DNA of 64,000 nucleotides from Rubricella aquisinus (GTDB lineage: Bacteria; Pseudomonadota; Alphaproteobacteria; Rhodobacterales; Rhodobacteraceae). The notes beneath the pieces were generated by a model that saw only the letters and a list, made by a program, of their open reading frames with translations, had not been told where the DNA came from and ran no database searches. The stretch covers positions 1 to 64,000 of the forward strand of contig NZ_JACIJS010000009.1 in the NCBI RefSeq assembly GCF_014199445.1, in the 5' to 3' direction. This document shows, in pieces, positions 52,754 to 62,685 of the stretch. The position numbers and the translations under genes are program-made. Numbering within the stretch: the first letter of the stretch is position 1; every line of letters begins with the position of its first letter.

Positions 52754-54933
52754 ATCACCTCAATCCATGGCGTGCCTTCGGTAACCTCCCCGATCCGGGC
52801 GGCTGGCACTTCCTGTGACGCCAGTTCGGACAAGACGGCCTCTGCGTGATCCGCTGGCACGGCGGCAAGCAATCCACCCGCCGTTTGCGGATCGAAAAGA
52901 AGCGGCACCGCCGGGTGATCCGGCAGGGTCATGCGGTGGCGCACCATCTCATTGGCCGGAAACAGGCTGGAGCGGATGCCTGCTGCCGCGCAGTCCGCTG
53001 CCCCCGGCAGGACGGGGACCGCATCCAATGCCAGTGTCGCGGCGGCCCCTGATTGCTCCAGCATCGTCATCAGATGTCCAGCAAGGCCAAAGCCCGTAAC
53101 ATCCGTCATCGCATGGGCCACGGGGGCAAGGCAGGCCGCATCCCGCGCCAGCGGACGCATCATGCTGGCATAGGCATCCACCACATCGCGCCCGCGCGCC
53201 TGACCGCGCATCTCTGCCGCCAGAAGGGTGCCGCTGCCGATGGGCTTGGTCAGGATCAGAACATCGCCGGGCCGGGCACCGGATTGGCGCGTGGCCTGCC
53301 CTTCAAGAAGGCCGGTGACCGTGACCCCCAGCGAGAACTCCGCACCGACACTGCTGTGCCCGCCCACAATGCTTGCGCCCGCGTCCTCGACCACCTGTTG
53401 CGTAGCGGTTAGGAGTTCGGCCAGCATGTCGGCCTGCATCGGCCCGGTCATGCGCGGCAGTGTGGCGGATACCAGCACTGCCTGCGGTGCCGCCCCCATC
53501 GCCCACACATCGCCAAGCGCGTGTACGGTGGCAATCTTGGCGAAGGTCCACGGATCCTCGACAAAGGCGCGGATATGGTCGGTCGTGATAACCTGCGCGC
53601 CAGCGCCATGGCGCAACACTGCCGCGTCATCGCCCGCGCCCTGCAACACGTCCGGGTGGGTGTGTGTTGGCAGTGTCGCAAGCGCCGTTTTCAGATCGGC
53701 TTGCGCGACCTTCGCCCCGCATCCACCGCACAGCGGTGTGTCCCCTAGCAGATCGCGCAGCCCATGGGCCACCTCACGCGGCAGGGCAGGGGGCTGCATC
53801 CGGGGCAGATGGGTGAACTGGTCCATGAATTTGCGGTCGATCCGGTCTTTCAGCCGCCACAGATAAGCCCCGTCAAAGGTCAGGCCGAACTTGTCCGCGA
53901 CCGCGCCCTTGCCCCCGGTGGAGATCAGCTTGAGGTAATCGCGCTGCGGATGGAACGGTTTGCGCTGCCCGCCGGTGAGGTCCGCGCGCAGGTTATGGGC
54001 TAGCTTCGGAGCTTCGCGCACCGCGAACACGCCCGCCTTGGGCCGTGGCGCGTGAGAAAGATGCGCGCAATCCCCCACCGCATAGATCGCGGGATCGGAG
54101 GAGCGCAGGCACTCATCAACGCGGATGAACCCGTCCTCCAGATCAAGATCGGTATCCGCCAGCCAGCCATGGGGCCGCGCGCCCGCCGCCCCGGTGACGA
54201 ACCCAGCAGGCAGCGTGTCGCCATCCGCCAGCACGATATGATCGGCATGGATCTGGGCAGGGTGCGCATCGGTGCGCAGGGTCACACCGAGCCGCGCCAT
54301 ATGGGCCAAAAGGGCGCGGCGTGCGCCCTCCCCGATGCCATTCAGCGCCACAGGCCCCGCTTCCAGCACCGTGATGCGATACTCCGATAGGCCCGCGCGG
54401 CGCATCCGCTCCGCCATGGCGAGGGACAATTCCACCCCACCGACGCCGCCGCCGATGACGGCGACATTGGCGGGCAGGGTCCGGGCGCGCGCCGCATCCA
54501 GAAACGCCTCCCATGCGCCCGCGAAAGGGCCAAGCGGCTTGGCCGGGACGGCATGCTCGGCAAAGCCGGGAAGCTCGGGCATGGCGGAGGTGATGCCAAT
54601 GTCGATCGACGCGATATCATAGCGGATCGGGGCGCGCCCGGGCACGGTGATCCGCCGCGTGCTCCGGTCAATCGCGCTTACCGCACCAAGGATCAGGCGC
54701 GCGCCCGCGTGCCGCGCCAGCGTGACCATGTCGATATCGAGCGCCTCGCGCGGGTAATGCCCCGCGACATGCCCCGGCAGCATCCCGGTATAGGGTGCCG
54801 TCGGGGCCGGGTTGATCAGGGTCAGGCGCGCGCCGGGCAGCGGGGCCATGCCCCATTTGCGCAGCACAAGCGCATGGGTGTGGCCGCCGCCGATCAGGAC
54901 GACATCGCGCGTCAGGGGAAGGGGCAGGTGCAT
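52750..54933 (-). CDS. selD: Selenophosphate synthetase fused to FAD-dependent oxidoreductase
   Basis: 727 residues from MHLPLPLTRDVVLIGGGHTHA at 54933. N half (about 1-390) is an NDH-2-like pyridine nucleotide-disulfide oxidoreductase (GGGHTHA, IGGGVGGVE, AVGDCAHL). C half is SelD, with catalytic Cys/Lys in LCGGCGAKVAQ (about 401), then GAGDDAAVL and SVGAEFS. SelD makes selenophosphate for SelU. Fusion is known in several lineages; the oxidoreductase may deliver reduced selenium. SelA/SelB genes are not seen. Confidence 0.93.
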   Translation of the reverse strand: MHLPLPLTRDVVLIGGGHTHALVLRKWGMAPLPGARLTLINPAPTAPYTGMLPGHVAGHYPREALDIDMVTLARHAGARLILGAVSAIDRSTRRITVPGRAPIRYDIASIDIGITSAMPELPGFAEHAVPAKPLGPFAGAWEAFLDAARARTLPANVAVIGGGVGGVELSLAMAERMRRAGLSEYRITVLEAGPVALNGIGEGARRALLAHMARLGVTLRTDAHPAQIHADHIVLADGDTLPAGFVTGAAGARPHGWLADTDLDLEDGFIRVDECLRSSDPAIYAVGDCAHLSHAPRPKAGVFAVREAPKLAHNLRADLTGGQRKPFHPQRDYLKLISTGGKGAVADKFGLTFDGAYLWRLKDRIDRKFMDQFTHLPRMQPPALPREVAHGLRDLLGDTPLCGGCGAKVAQADLKTALATLPTHTHPDVLQGAGDDAAVLRHGAGAQVITTDHIRAFVEDPWTFAKIATVHALGDVWAMGAAPQAVLVSATLPRMTGPMQADMLAELLTATQQVVEDAGASIVGGHSSVGAEFSLGVTVTGLLEGQATRQSGARPGDVLILTKPIGSGTLLAAEMRGQARGRDVVDAYASMMRPLARDAACLAPVAHAMTDVTGFGLAGHLMTMLEQSGAAATLALDAVPVLPGAADCAAAGIRSSLFPANEMVRHRMTLPDHPAVPLLFDPQTAGGLLAAVPADHAEAVLSELASQEVPAARIGEVTEGTPWIEVI

Positions 54934-55036
54934 GGCGGGCCTCGTCTTTCCATATGAACTTTGACTATATCGTCCTAGGTGGTTTGGCGAGGGACGCCGG
55001 GCGCGCGTCACGGGAAAGTCAGCACAGGTTGATCAC

Positions 55037-55078
55037 GCGGAAGCCTCCGGCGGGGTATATTTGAAGAAAGTGAATTGG
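55037..55078 (+). repeat. Short interspersed motif, fullest copy
   Basis: GCGGAAGCCTCCGGCGGGG followed by TATATTTGAAGAAAGTGAATTGG. Its last bases abut the ATG of the hydrolase gene, so it supplies the ribosome-binding region (GAAGAAAGTGAATTGG); a TTG at 55061 inside it is an unlikely start. Confidence 0.7.
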
Positions 55079-56551
55079 ATGAGGGTGCGCGCTTGGATCA
55101 TCGCGGTATGTGCGCTGGCTGCGATTGCCGTGTCCGTCTGGCAGTTGGAGCGGGATCGGGCGGGGCTGGAGATCGAGGCGCTGGACGTGGGGGCCATCCC
55201 CGCGACCGTCTACCGCGCCGGGGACACGCCGCGCCCGGTGGTGGTGATCGCCCATGGCTTTGCCGGATCGCGGCAGTTGATGGAGCCCTTTGCTCTCACG
55301 CTGGCGCAGGCCGGGTATGCCGCTGTTAGCTTTGATTTCGCGGGGCACGGGCGCAATCCGGTGCCGATGTCGGGAGATGTGACGCGGATCGACGGGACCA
55401 CGCGCCTTTTGATGGACGAGGTCGGCGCGGTGACGGACGCGGCACTGGCGCAGCCATGGGCCGATGGGCGCGTGGCCCTTTTGGGGCATTCCATGGCCTC
55501 TGACATTATCGTGCGGCAAGCGCTGGAGGATGCCCGGGTTGAGGCCGTTGTCGCGATCTCCATGTTTTCCGAAGCGGTCACGGCGGATGCGCCCGTGCGG
55601 CTTTTGATCCTGACCGGAGAGTGGGAGGGGCTGCTGGCGGAGGAAGCCCTGCGGGCGCTCAGGCTCGTTGATCCGGGTGCGGATTACGGCGAGACGGTTG
55701 GCCCGCCGCCGAGGCGCGCGGTGCTCGCGCCCTCGGTCGAGCATGTGGGGGTCTTGTATTCCGGCACCAGCCTGCGGGAAGCACGGGCATGGCTGGGGGA
55801 GGGGTTTGGCCAGAGCGCTGACGGAGCGGTCACCCTTCGCGGCGGCTGGATTTTGTTGCTGCTTGGCGGTCTTGCGGTGCTCGCATGGCCCCTGAGCCGC
55901 TTGGCCCCGGTGGCCCCCCGGCAGGCGGCGGCGATCCCGCGTGGCGTGTTCTGGCAAGCGAGCCTGTTGCCCGCGCTGATCACGCCGCTCCTGTTGTGGC
56001 CCGTTGAATTTCGCGTCCTGCCGGTGTTGGTCGCGGACTACCTTGGCCTGCATATGCTGGTCTATGGTGGCCTGAGCCTGTTCATTCTGTGGCGCGCGGG
56101 GATACTGCGCAGAGACGGGCGGGCGCTGATCTGGGGCGGGGTGTTGGCGCTTTACGGGATTGCGGTGTTTGGCGGGGCGCTGGATCGGTATGTTTCGAGT
56201 TTCATGCCCCATGCCGGGCGGATCGCGGTCATTGCGGTGCTGTGTCTGGGGGCCATTCCCTACATGCTGTCGGATGCGATCCTGAGCGCGGGCGGGGCTG
56301 CGCCGATATGGCGTCGGCTGATTGTAAAACTCGCGTTTCTCGGCTCACTCGGCATCGCCGTGGCGCTGGATTTCGAGGGGCTGATGTTCCTTCTGATCAT
56401 TCTGCCGGTGATTGTGTTGTTTTTCAGTGTGTTCGGGCTGATGGGCGGATGGGTGGGCCGCCGGATCGGCACGCCCTATCCGGTGGGGCTGGGGCTTGGG
56501 CTGGTGCTGGCGTGGTCACTGGGTGTGACCTTTCCGATGTTTGCGGGTTAG
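55079..56551 (+). CDS. Alpha/beta hydrolase with C-terminal membrane domain
   Basis: 490 residues from ATG at 55079. One N-terminal anchor (about 5-25), an alpha/beta hydrolase domain with HGFAGS, FDFAGHG and nucleophile elbow GHSMAS, then about seven hydrophobic helices from about 270 (LLLLGGLAVLAWPL to GLVLAWSLGVTFPMFAG). The catalytic Ser elbow is intact; the acid and His are not assigned. Role unknown. Confidence 0.8.
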   Translation: MRVRAWIIAVCALAAIAVSVWQLERDRAGLEIEALDVGAIPATVYRAGDTPRPVVVIAHGFAGSRQLMEPFALTLAQAGYAAVSFDFAGHGRNPVPMSGDVTRIDGTTRLLMDEVGAVTDAALAQPWADGRVALLGHSMASDIIVRQALEDARVEAVVAISMFSEAVTADAPVRLLILTGEWEGLLAEEALRALRLVDPGADYGETVGPPPRRAVLAPSVEHVGVLYSGTSLREARAWLGEGFGQSADGAVTLRGGWILLLLGGLAVLAWPLSRLAPVAPRQAAAIPRGVFWQASLLPALITPLLLWPVEFRVLPVLVADYLGLHMLVYGGLSLFILWRAGILRRDGRALIWGGVLALYGIAVFGGALDRYVSSFMPHAGRIAVIAVLCLGAIPYMLSDAILSAGGAAPIWRRLIVKLAFLGSLGIAVALDFEGLMFLLIILPVIVLFFSVFGLMGGWVGRRIGTPYPVGLGLGLVLAWSLGVTFPMFAG

Positions 56552-56558
56552 AGGCTTC

Positions 56559-56570
56559 CAAACCGGTTTG
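56559..56570. promoter_or_regulatory. Palindrome CAAACCGGTTTG before the glycogen operon
   Basis: Perfect 12-bp palindrome, 8 bases after the hydrolase stop and 89 bases before glgP. LacI-family operators in proteobacteria often have an AAACCGGTTT core, so a sugar-responsive repressor is possible. Confidence 0.4.
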
Positions 56571-56659
56571 AGGTTCGGCTTGCAACCCGCGCGGAACGGT
56601 GCTTAGGGTCAGATCGTTAATCAGTCGCGCAGACCGCGCGCCACATGATTGGAAAGACT

Positions 56660-59125
56660 ATGACCCAGACCGCACCGATGAATGACGTCACCAACTTGCC
56701 CCGCCCCACCGCACGGGAAAGCGACCCGACCACATTGGCCGCTGAGATCACGGAGCGGTTGACCTACCGCATCGGGAAGGACGCCGCCGCCGCGACGGAG
56801 CATGACTGGCTGACGGCAGCGACGCTGGTGGTGCGCGACCGGATCGTGGATCAGTGGATGCATTCCACGCGGGAGACTTATGCCAAACAGGGCAAGCGGG
56901 TTTACTACCTGTCGGCGGAATTCCTGATCGGGCGGCTTTTGCGGGATGCGGTCACGAACCTTGGCCTGATGGAGAACCTGCAAACCGCGCTGAGCGATCT
57001 GGGCGTGGACTATGATATCCTCGCGGAATTGGAGCCGGATGCGGCACTTGGCAATGGCGGCCTTGGCCGTTTGGCCGCGTGTTTCATGGAAAGCATGGCG
57101 AGCGTGGATGTGCCTGCTTACGGCTACGGCATTCGGTATGTGCATGGGCTGTTCCGGCAGGATGTGCGCGATGGCTGGCAGGTCGAGTTTCCGGAGACAT
57201 GGCTGCAACACGGCAATCCATGGGAATTCCCGCGCCGCGAATCCTCATATGAGATCGGGTTCGGCGGCCATGTGAATTATGACGACAATGACACCTGCAT
57301 CTGGACCCCGCGAGAGCGCTACATGGCGGAGGCGTATGACACGCCCATCGTCGGCTGGCAGGCCAAACGGGTGAACACCTTGCGCCTGTGGAAGGCCGAA
57401 CCGCTGGATCCGATCCGGCTTGAGGCGTTCAACGCGGGCGACCATATCGGCGCGCTTCAGGACAGCAACAAGGCGGAGGCGCTGAGCCGCGTGCTCTATC
57501 CCGCCGATGAAACGCTCGCTGGGCAGGAATTGCGGCTGCGGCAGGAGTATTTCTTCTGCTCCGCCAGCTTGCAGGACATTCTGCGCCGGCATTTGCAGCA
57601 ATATGACAGCCTGAGCAATCTGGCCGATAAGGTCGCGATACAGCTTAATGACACGCACCCGGCGGTCAGCGTGGCGGAGCTGATGCGCCTGATGATGGAC
57701 GTGCACGGCATGGCGTTTGACGACGCGTGGGATTTGACCAAGCGGACCATCGCCTACACCAACCACACGCTGCTACCCGAGGCGCTGGAAAGCTGGGCCG
57801 TGCCGCTATTCGAGCGGATGTTGCCGCGCCATATGCAGATCATTTTCCAGATCAACGCGCGGGTGCTCAAAGAGGTGCGCGTCACCAACGCCTTCTCGGA
57901 TGAGCAGATCGCGGCCATGTCCCTGATTGATGAGAATGGGGAGCGCCGGGTGCGGATGGGCAACCTTGCCTTTGCGGGCGCGCATTCGATCAACGGCGTC
58001 TCGGGGCTGCACACCGATCTGATGAAAAAGACGGTGTTTGCCGATTATCACAAACTCTATCCGCTGCGGATCAACAACAAGACGAATGGGATCACCCCGC
58101 GCCGTTGGCTGGCGCAGGCGAACCCTGATTTGTACGCGCTCTGCCGCGAGGTGGCGGGCGATGACATCCTCAGCGATCTTGATCAGTTGAAGGCGCTCGA
58201 TACCGTGGCGGAGGACGCCGCGTTTCAGGAACGTTTCCGCGCGATCAAGCGGGCGAATAAGGGCAAACTTGCCGATCTGGTGAAGGATCGCATCGGGCTT
58301 ACCGTCCATCCTGACGCGATGTTCGATATCCAGATCAAGCGTATCCATGAATACAAACGCCAGCTTCTCAATATCATCGAGACAGTAGCACTCTACGATC
58401 AGATGCGCAGCCATCCTGAGCGGAACTGGGCGCCGCGCGTCAAATTCTTCGCCGGGAAGGCCGCACCGAGCTATCATAACGCCAAGCTGATCATCAAACT
58501 GGCCAATGACGTGGCGCGCGCGATCAACCGCGATCCGGCGGTGCGCGATCTTTTGCGCGTGGTGTTCCTGCCGAATTACAACGTCAGCCTTGCCGAAGTG
58601 ATGGTGCCGGGCGCGGACCTGTCGGAGCAAATCTCCACCGCGGGGATGGAGGCATCGGGCACCGGCAACATGAAGTTTGCCCTCAATGGTGCGCTGACCA
58701 TCGGTACGCTAGATGGCGCGAATGTGGAGATGAAAGAGAATGTCGGCGACGACAACATCATCATCTTTGGCATGACCGCAGCAGAAGTCGAGGCCGCGCG
58801 GCGCGACGGGCATAACCCGTCCGCGATCATCGACGGATCGCCCGAGTTGAAACAGGCGCTCAACGCGATTGAAAGCGGCGTGTTCTCCCCCGGTGATGAG
58901 CACCGCTACCGCGATTTGATCGGCGGTTTGCGCACATCCGACTGGTTCATGGTCGCGGCCGATTTTGAGGCCTATGCCAGCGCGCAGCGCCATGTGGATG
59001 GCCTGTGGAAAACGCCCGCAACATGGGACGCGATGGCGATCCGCAACACGGCGCGGATGGGCTATTTCTCCTCTGATCGGACGATCCGGCAATACGCGCG
59101 CGAAATCTGGGGCGTGTTGGATTGA
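56660..59125 (+). CDS. glgP: Glycogen phosphorylase
   Basis: 821 residues from MTQTAPMNDV at 56660. GT35 family: LGNGGLGRLAACFMES, NKTNGITPRRWL, FAGKAAPSYHNAK, and the PLP Lys in ASGTGNMKFALNG (about 672). Phosphorolysis of glycogen to glucose-1-phosphate. First gene of glgP-glgB-glgC-glgA. Confidence 0.97.
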   Translation: MTQTAPMNDVTNLPRPTARESDPTTLAAEITERLTYRIGKDAAAATEHDWLTAATLVVRDRIVDQWMHSTRETYAKQGKRVYYLSAEFLIGRLLRDAVTNLGLMENLQTALSDLGVDYDILAELEPDAALGNGGLGRLAACFMESMASVDVPAYGYGIRYVHGLFRQDVRDGWQVEFPETWLQHGNPWEFPRRESSYEIGFGGHVNYDDNDTCIWTPRERYMAEAYDTPIVGWQAKRVNTLRLWKAEPLDPIRLEAFNAGDHIGALQDSNKAEALSRVLYPADETLAGQELRLRQEYFFCSASLQDILRRHLQQYDSLSNLADKVAIQLNDTHPAVSVAELMRLMMDVHGMAFDDAWDLTKRTIAYTNHTLLPEALESWAVPLFERMLPRHMQIIFQINARVLKEVRVTNAFSDEQIAAMSLIDENGERRVRMGNLAFAGAHSINGVSGLHTDLMKKTVFADYHKLYPLRINNKTNGITPRRWLAQANPDLYALCREVAGDDILSDLDQLKALDTVAEDAAFQERFRAIKRANKGKLADLVKDRIGLTVHPDAMFDIQIKRIHEYKRQLLNIIETVALYDQMRSHPERNWAPRVKFFAGKAAPSYHNAKLIIKLANDVARAINRDPAVRDLLRVVFLPNYNVSLAEVMVPGADLSEQISTAGMEASGTGNMKFALNGALTIGTLDGANVEMKENVGDDNIIIFGMTAAEVEAARRDGHNPSAIIDGSPELKQALNAIESGVFSPGDEHRYRDLIGGLRTSDWFMVAADFEAYASAQRHVDGLWKTPATWDAMAIRNTARMGYFSSDRTIRQYAREIWGVLD

Positions 59126-59228
59126 TCCCGGCACGGAACCAACCCAAGCTCTGATGCGATAGTTAGGGAAGTATGAAGGACAGGCGGGGCGGATCGCGCC
59201 CCGCACCCACGACAAACGGGAGACAGGA

Positions 59229-61394
59229 ATGACCCAGCCGGCAGCGCTGACCAACAGGGACGATATCGCGGCAATTCTGGCGGGGCGGCATGGTGATCCT
59301 TTCTCGGTGCTGGGGGTGCATGACGGGATCGTGCGTGCCTTTGTTCCCGGTGCCGAAGAAGTCAGCGTCGAAACCCCGGATGGCAAACCGCTGGGCAAAC
59401 TGACCTGCCGCGACAGTCAGGGCTTTTTCGATGGAGAAGCGGCCAAAATCGGCCCGGTGCGCCTGCGCGCGCGCGGCCATGGCGCGGAGTGGTCCTATCT
59501 TGATCCTTATAGTTTCGGCCCGGTTCTGGGGGAGTTGGATGACTACCTGATCGGGGAGGGGTCGCATCTGCGCCTGTTTGACAAGATGGGCGCGCATGTC
59601 ACCACGCATCAGGGTGTGGAGGGCGTCAGCTTTGCCGTTTGGGCCCCCAACGCGCAGCGCGTCAGCGTCGTGGGGGAGTTCAACCATTGGGATGGTCGCC
59701 GCCACGCGATGCGCAAGCGGCTCGGCAATGGTATCTGGGAGATATTCATCCCCGGCGTGCCCGATGGCACCGCCTATAAATACGAGATCGTCGCCAATGA
59801 TGGCCGCCTGATGCCGCTCAAGGCGGACCCGTTTGCCTTTGCCAGTGAGATGCGCCCGAAAACCGCCTCCCGCGTGCATCGCAAAGGCGGGCATGAGTGG
59901 CAGGATCAGGGCCATATGGAGCATTGGGCGGGCGTCGATAAACGCCGCGTGCCCGTGTCGATCTATGAGGTTCACGCCGGGTCATGGCAGCGCGCCGATG
60001 ATGGCGGTTTTCTGACGTGGGACGAGATGGCGGATCGCCTGATCCCCTACGCGGTGGATATGGGCTTTACCCATATCGAATTTCTGCCTGTGTCCGAGCA
60101 TCCCTATGATCCAAGCTGGGGCTATCAAACCACCGGGCTTTACGCACCCTCCGCCCGGTTTGGCGATGTGGACGGCATGGCCCGGTTTGTTGAGGGCGCA
60201 CACGCGGCCGGGCTTGGCGTGATCTTGGATTGGGTGCCCGCCCATTTCCCAACCGACGCGCATGGTCTGGGCCAATTTGACGGCACGCATCTTTATGAAC
60301 ACGCGGACCCAAAGGAGGGGTATCACCCCGACTGGAACACGCTCATCTACAATTTCGGGCGGCGCGAGGTGGAGAATTACCTCGTCAACAACGCGCTGTT
60401 TTGGGCGGAGCGGTATCATGTGGACGGCCTGCGCGTGGATGCCGTGGCCTCCATGCTCTACCGCGATTACAGCCGGAAAGAGGGCGAATGGATCCCCAAT
60501 GATGAAGGCGGGCGCGAGAACAAGGAGGCGATCGCCTTCCTGCGCCGCATGAACACCGAAGTGTACGCCCACCACCCGCATATGATGAACATCGCGGAGG
60601 AAAGCACGGCCTTTCCCGGCGTGTCTGCCCCGGTCGATCAGGGCGGGCTTGGCTTTGGGTTCAAGTGGAACATGGGCTTCATGCATGACACGCTGAGCTA
60701 TCTGCAAAAGGAGCCGATATACCGCAAGCATCACCATGGGGAGATCACTTTCGGCCTTGTCTATGCGTTCTCGGAGAATTTCGTGCTGCCGATCAGCCAT
60801 GACGAGGTGGTGCATGGCAAAGGCTCGATGCTGACCAAGATGTCAGGCGCCGATGACTGGCAGAAATTCGCGACCCTGCGGGCCTATTATGGCTTCATGT
60901 GGGGGTATCCCGGCAAGAAGCTGTTGTTTATGGGGCAGGAATTTGCCCAGCGCGGCGAATGGGCAGAGGCCCGCGCGCTCGACTGGTGGCATCTGGATGA
61001 TCCGATGCACAAGGGCGTGCAATCCACCGTGCGTGATCTGAACCGGGTTTACCGCGATTATCCCGCGCTCCATGGTCGAGATAATGAAAGCGACGGTTTT
61101 GTGTGGTGCGTGGCGGATGACGCGGAAAATTCGGTCTTTGCCTGGGTCCGGCGTGCACCGGGGGGCGAGCCTGTTCTGGTCGTCACCAATTTCACGCCCG
61201 TGCCCCGCGAAGGCTATGACATTCCGCTTCCCGATGATTTGACCGGCACATGGTCGGAGATCGTGAACACGGATGCCGCGGATTATGGCGGCTCCGGCAT
61301 GGGGAACGCGGGCAAGGTAGAGGCCAAGGGCAACCGCCTTACGCTGACCCTGCCGCCGCTATCCACACTCATTTTGGCGCATGATCCGGGGTAA
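59229..61394 (+). CDS. glgB: 1,4-alpha-glucan branching enzyme
   Basis: 721 residues, GH13. N-terminal CBM48 (VWAPNAQRVSVVGEFNHWDG), then (beta/alpha)8 barrel with LRVDAVASMLY (Asp nucleophile), NIAEESTAFPGV (Glu acid) and SHDEVVHGKGS (Asp). Creates alpha-1,6 branches in glycogen. 103 bases after glgP. Confidence 0.97.
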   Translation: MTQPAALTNRDDIAAILAGRHGDPFSVLGVHDGIVRAFVPGAEEVSVETPDGKPLGKLTCRDSQGFFDGEAAKIGPVRLRARGHGAEWSYLDPYSFGPVLGELDDYLIGEGSHLRLFDKMGAHVTTHQGVEGVSFAVWAPNAQRVSVVGEFNHWDGRRHAMRKRLGNGIWEIFIPGVPDGTAYKYEIVANDGRLMPLKADPFAFASEMRPKTASRVHRKGGHEWQDQGHMEHWAGVDKRRVPVSIYEVHAGSWQRADDGGFLTWDEMADRLIPYAVDMGFTHIEFLPVSEHPYDPSWGYQTTGLYAPSARFGDVDGMARFVEGAHAAGLGVILDWVPAHFPTDAHGLGQFDGTHLYEHADPKEGYHPDWNTLIYNFGRREVENYLVNNALFWAERYHVDGLRVDAVASMLYRDYSRKEGEWIPNDEGGRENKEAIAFLRRMNTEVYAHHPHMMNIAEESTAFPGVSAPVDQGGLGFGFKWNMGFMHDTLSYLQKEPIYRKHHHGEITFGLVYAFSENFVLPISHDEVVHGKGSMLTKMSGADDWQKFATLRAYYGFMWGYPGKKLLFMGQEFAQRGEWAEARALDWWHLDDPMHKGVQSTVRDLNRVYRDYPALHGRDNESDGFVWCVADDAENSVFAWVRRAPGGEPVLVVTNFTPVPREGYDIPLPDDLTGTWSEIVNTDAADYGGSGMGNAGKVEAKGNRLTLTLPPLSTLILAHDPG

Positions 61395-61428
61395 ACCCGG
61401 ACGGGACGCATAACAGGGAGAAACAAGA

Positions 61429-62685
61429 ATGGAACACAGAAATGCACCGCTTGCCCGTGACGCGATGGCCTATGTCCTCGCTGGGGGCCGGGGAAGCCGC
61501 CTCAAGGAATTGACGGATGTGCGCGCGAAACCCGCCGTCTATTTCGGGGGCAAGGCGCGGATCATCGATTTCGCGCTGTCCAACGCGGTCAATTCCGGCA
61601 TCCGCAAGATCGGTGTTGCGACCCAGTATAAGGCGCACAGCCTGATCCGGCACCTCACGCGGGGCTGGACCTTCCTGCGGTCTGAACGGAACGAGAGCTT
61701 TGACATTCTGCCCGCGTCGCAGCGGACCAGCGACAACTGGTATGAGGGCACCGCCGACGCGGTGTTCCAGAACATCGACATCATCGAGGACGCCGCCCCG
61801 AAATACATGGTGATCCTTGCGGGCGATCACATCTACAAGATGGACTATGAGCAGATGTTGCAGGACCACGTCCGGTCCGGCGCGGATGTGACCGTGGGCT
61901 GTCTTGAAGTGCCCCGGATGGAGGCCACGGGCTTTGGCGTCATGGCCGTGGATGAAAGCGACGCGATCACCGATTTCGTGGAGAAGCCCGCTGATCCGCC
62001 GGGCATTCCAGCGCAACCCGATTTGGCGCTGGCGTCCATGGGCATCTACGTTTTTGAGACGAAGTATCTTATCGAGTTGCTGAAAGAGGACGCGGACGAT
62101 CCGAACTCCAAGCATGATTTCGGTGGCGATATCATCCCCAAGATTGTGGCCAAAGGGCGCGCACAGGCGCACCGCTTCCCCCGTTCCTGCGTGCGCTCCC
62201 CGTCCGAGCATGGCTCCTATTGGCGCGATGTGGGCACCGTGGATGCCTATTGGCAGGCGAATATCGACCTGACCCACACGGTGCCGGAGCTGGACCTTTA
62301 CGACACGGAATGGCCGATCTGGACCTATGCGGAAGTGAAGCCACCCGCGAAATTCGTGCATAACGAAGAGGGGCGCCGTGGCTATGCGGTGACCTCGCTC
62401 GTTGCCGGGGATTGCATCATCTCTGGGACGGAGATGTCGAATTCGCTTTGCTTTACCGGGGTGCGCACGAATTCCTATTCCTACCTCGATCAGGCGGTGA
62501 TCCTGCCCGGGTGCGTCGTCAACCGGCGGGCGCGATTGACCAAGGTTGTTCTGGATCGTGGCGTCATCATCCCGGAGGGGCTGGTGGTCGGCGAAGACCC
62601 GGAGTTGGACGCCAAACGGTTCCGCCGCACGGAAAATGGCGTCTGTCTCATCACGCAAAACATGATCAACAAGCTGGACCAGTAA
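61429..62685 (+). CDS. glgC: Glucose-1-phosphate adenylyltransferase
   Basis: 418 residues. Nucleotide-binding [32 protein letters not shown], catalytic Asp in [10 protein letters not shown], and the C-terminal beta-helix ([22 protein letters not shown]). Makes ADP-glucose, usually allosterically controlled. Stop abuts the glgA start (TAAATG). Confidence 0.97.
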   Translation: MEHRNAPLARDAMAYVLAGGRGSRLKELTDVRAKPAVYFGGKARIIDFALSNAVNSGIRKIGVATQYKAHSLIRHLTRGWTFLRSERNESFDILPASQRTSDNWYEGTADAVFQNIDIIEDAAPKYMVILAGDHIYKMDYEQMLQDHVRSGADVTVGCLEVPRMEATGFGVMAVDESDAITDFVEKPADPPGIPAQPDLALASMGIYVFETKYLIELLKEDADDPNSKHDFGGDIIPKIVAKGRAQAHRFPRSCVRSPSEHGSYWRDVGTVDAYWQANIDLTHTVPELDLYDTEWPIWTYAEVKPPAKFVHNEEGRRGYAVTSLVAGDCIISGTEMSNSLCFTGVRTNSYSYLDQAVILPGCVVNRRARLTKVVLDRGVIIPEGLVVGEDPELDAKRFRRTENGVCLITQNMINKLDQ

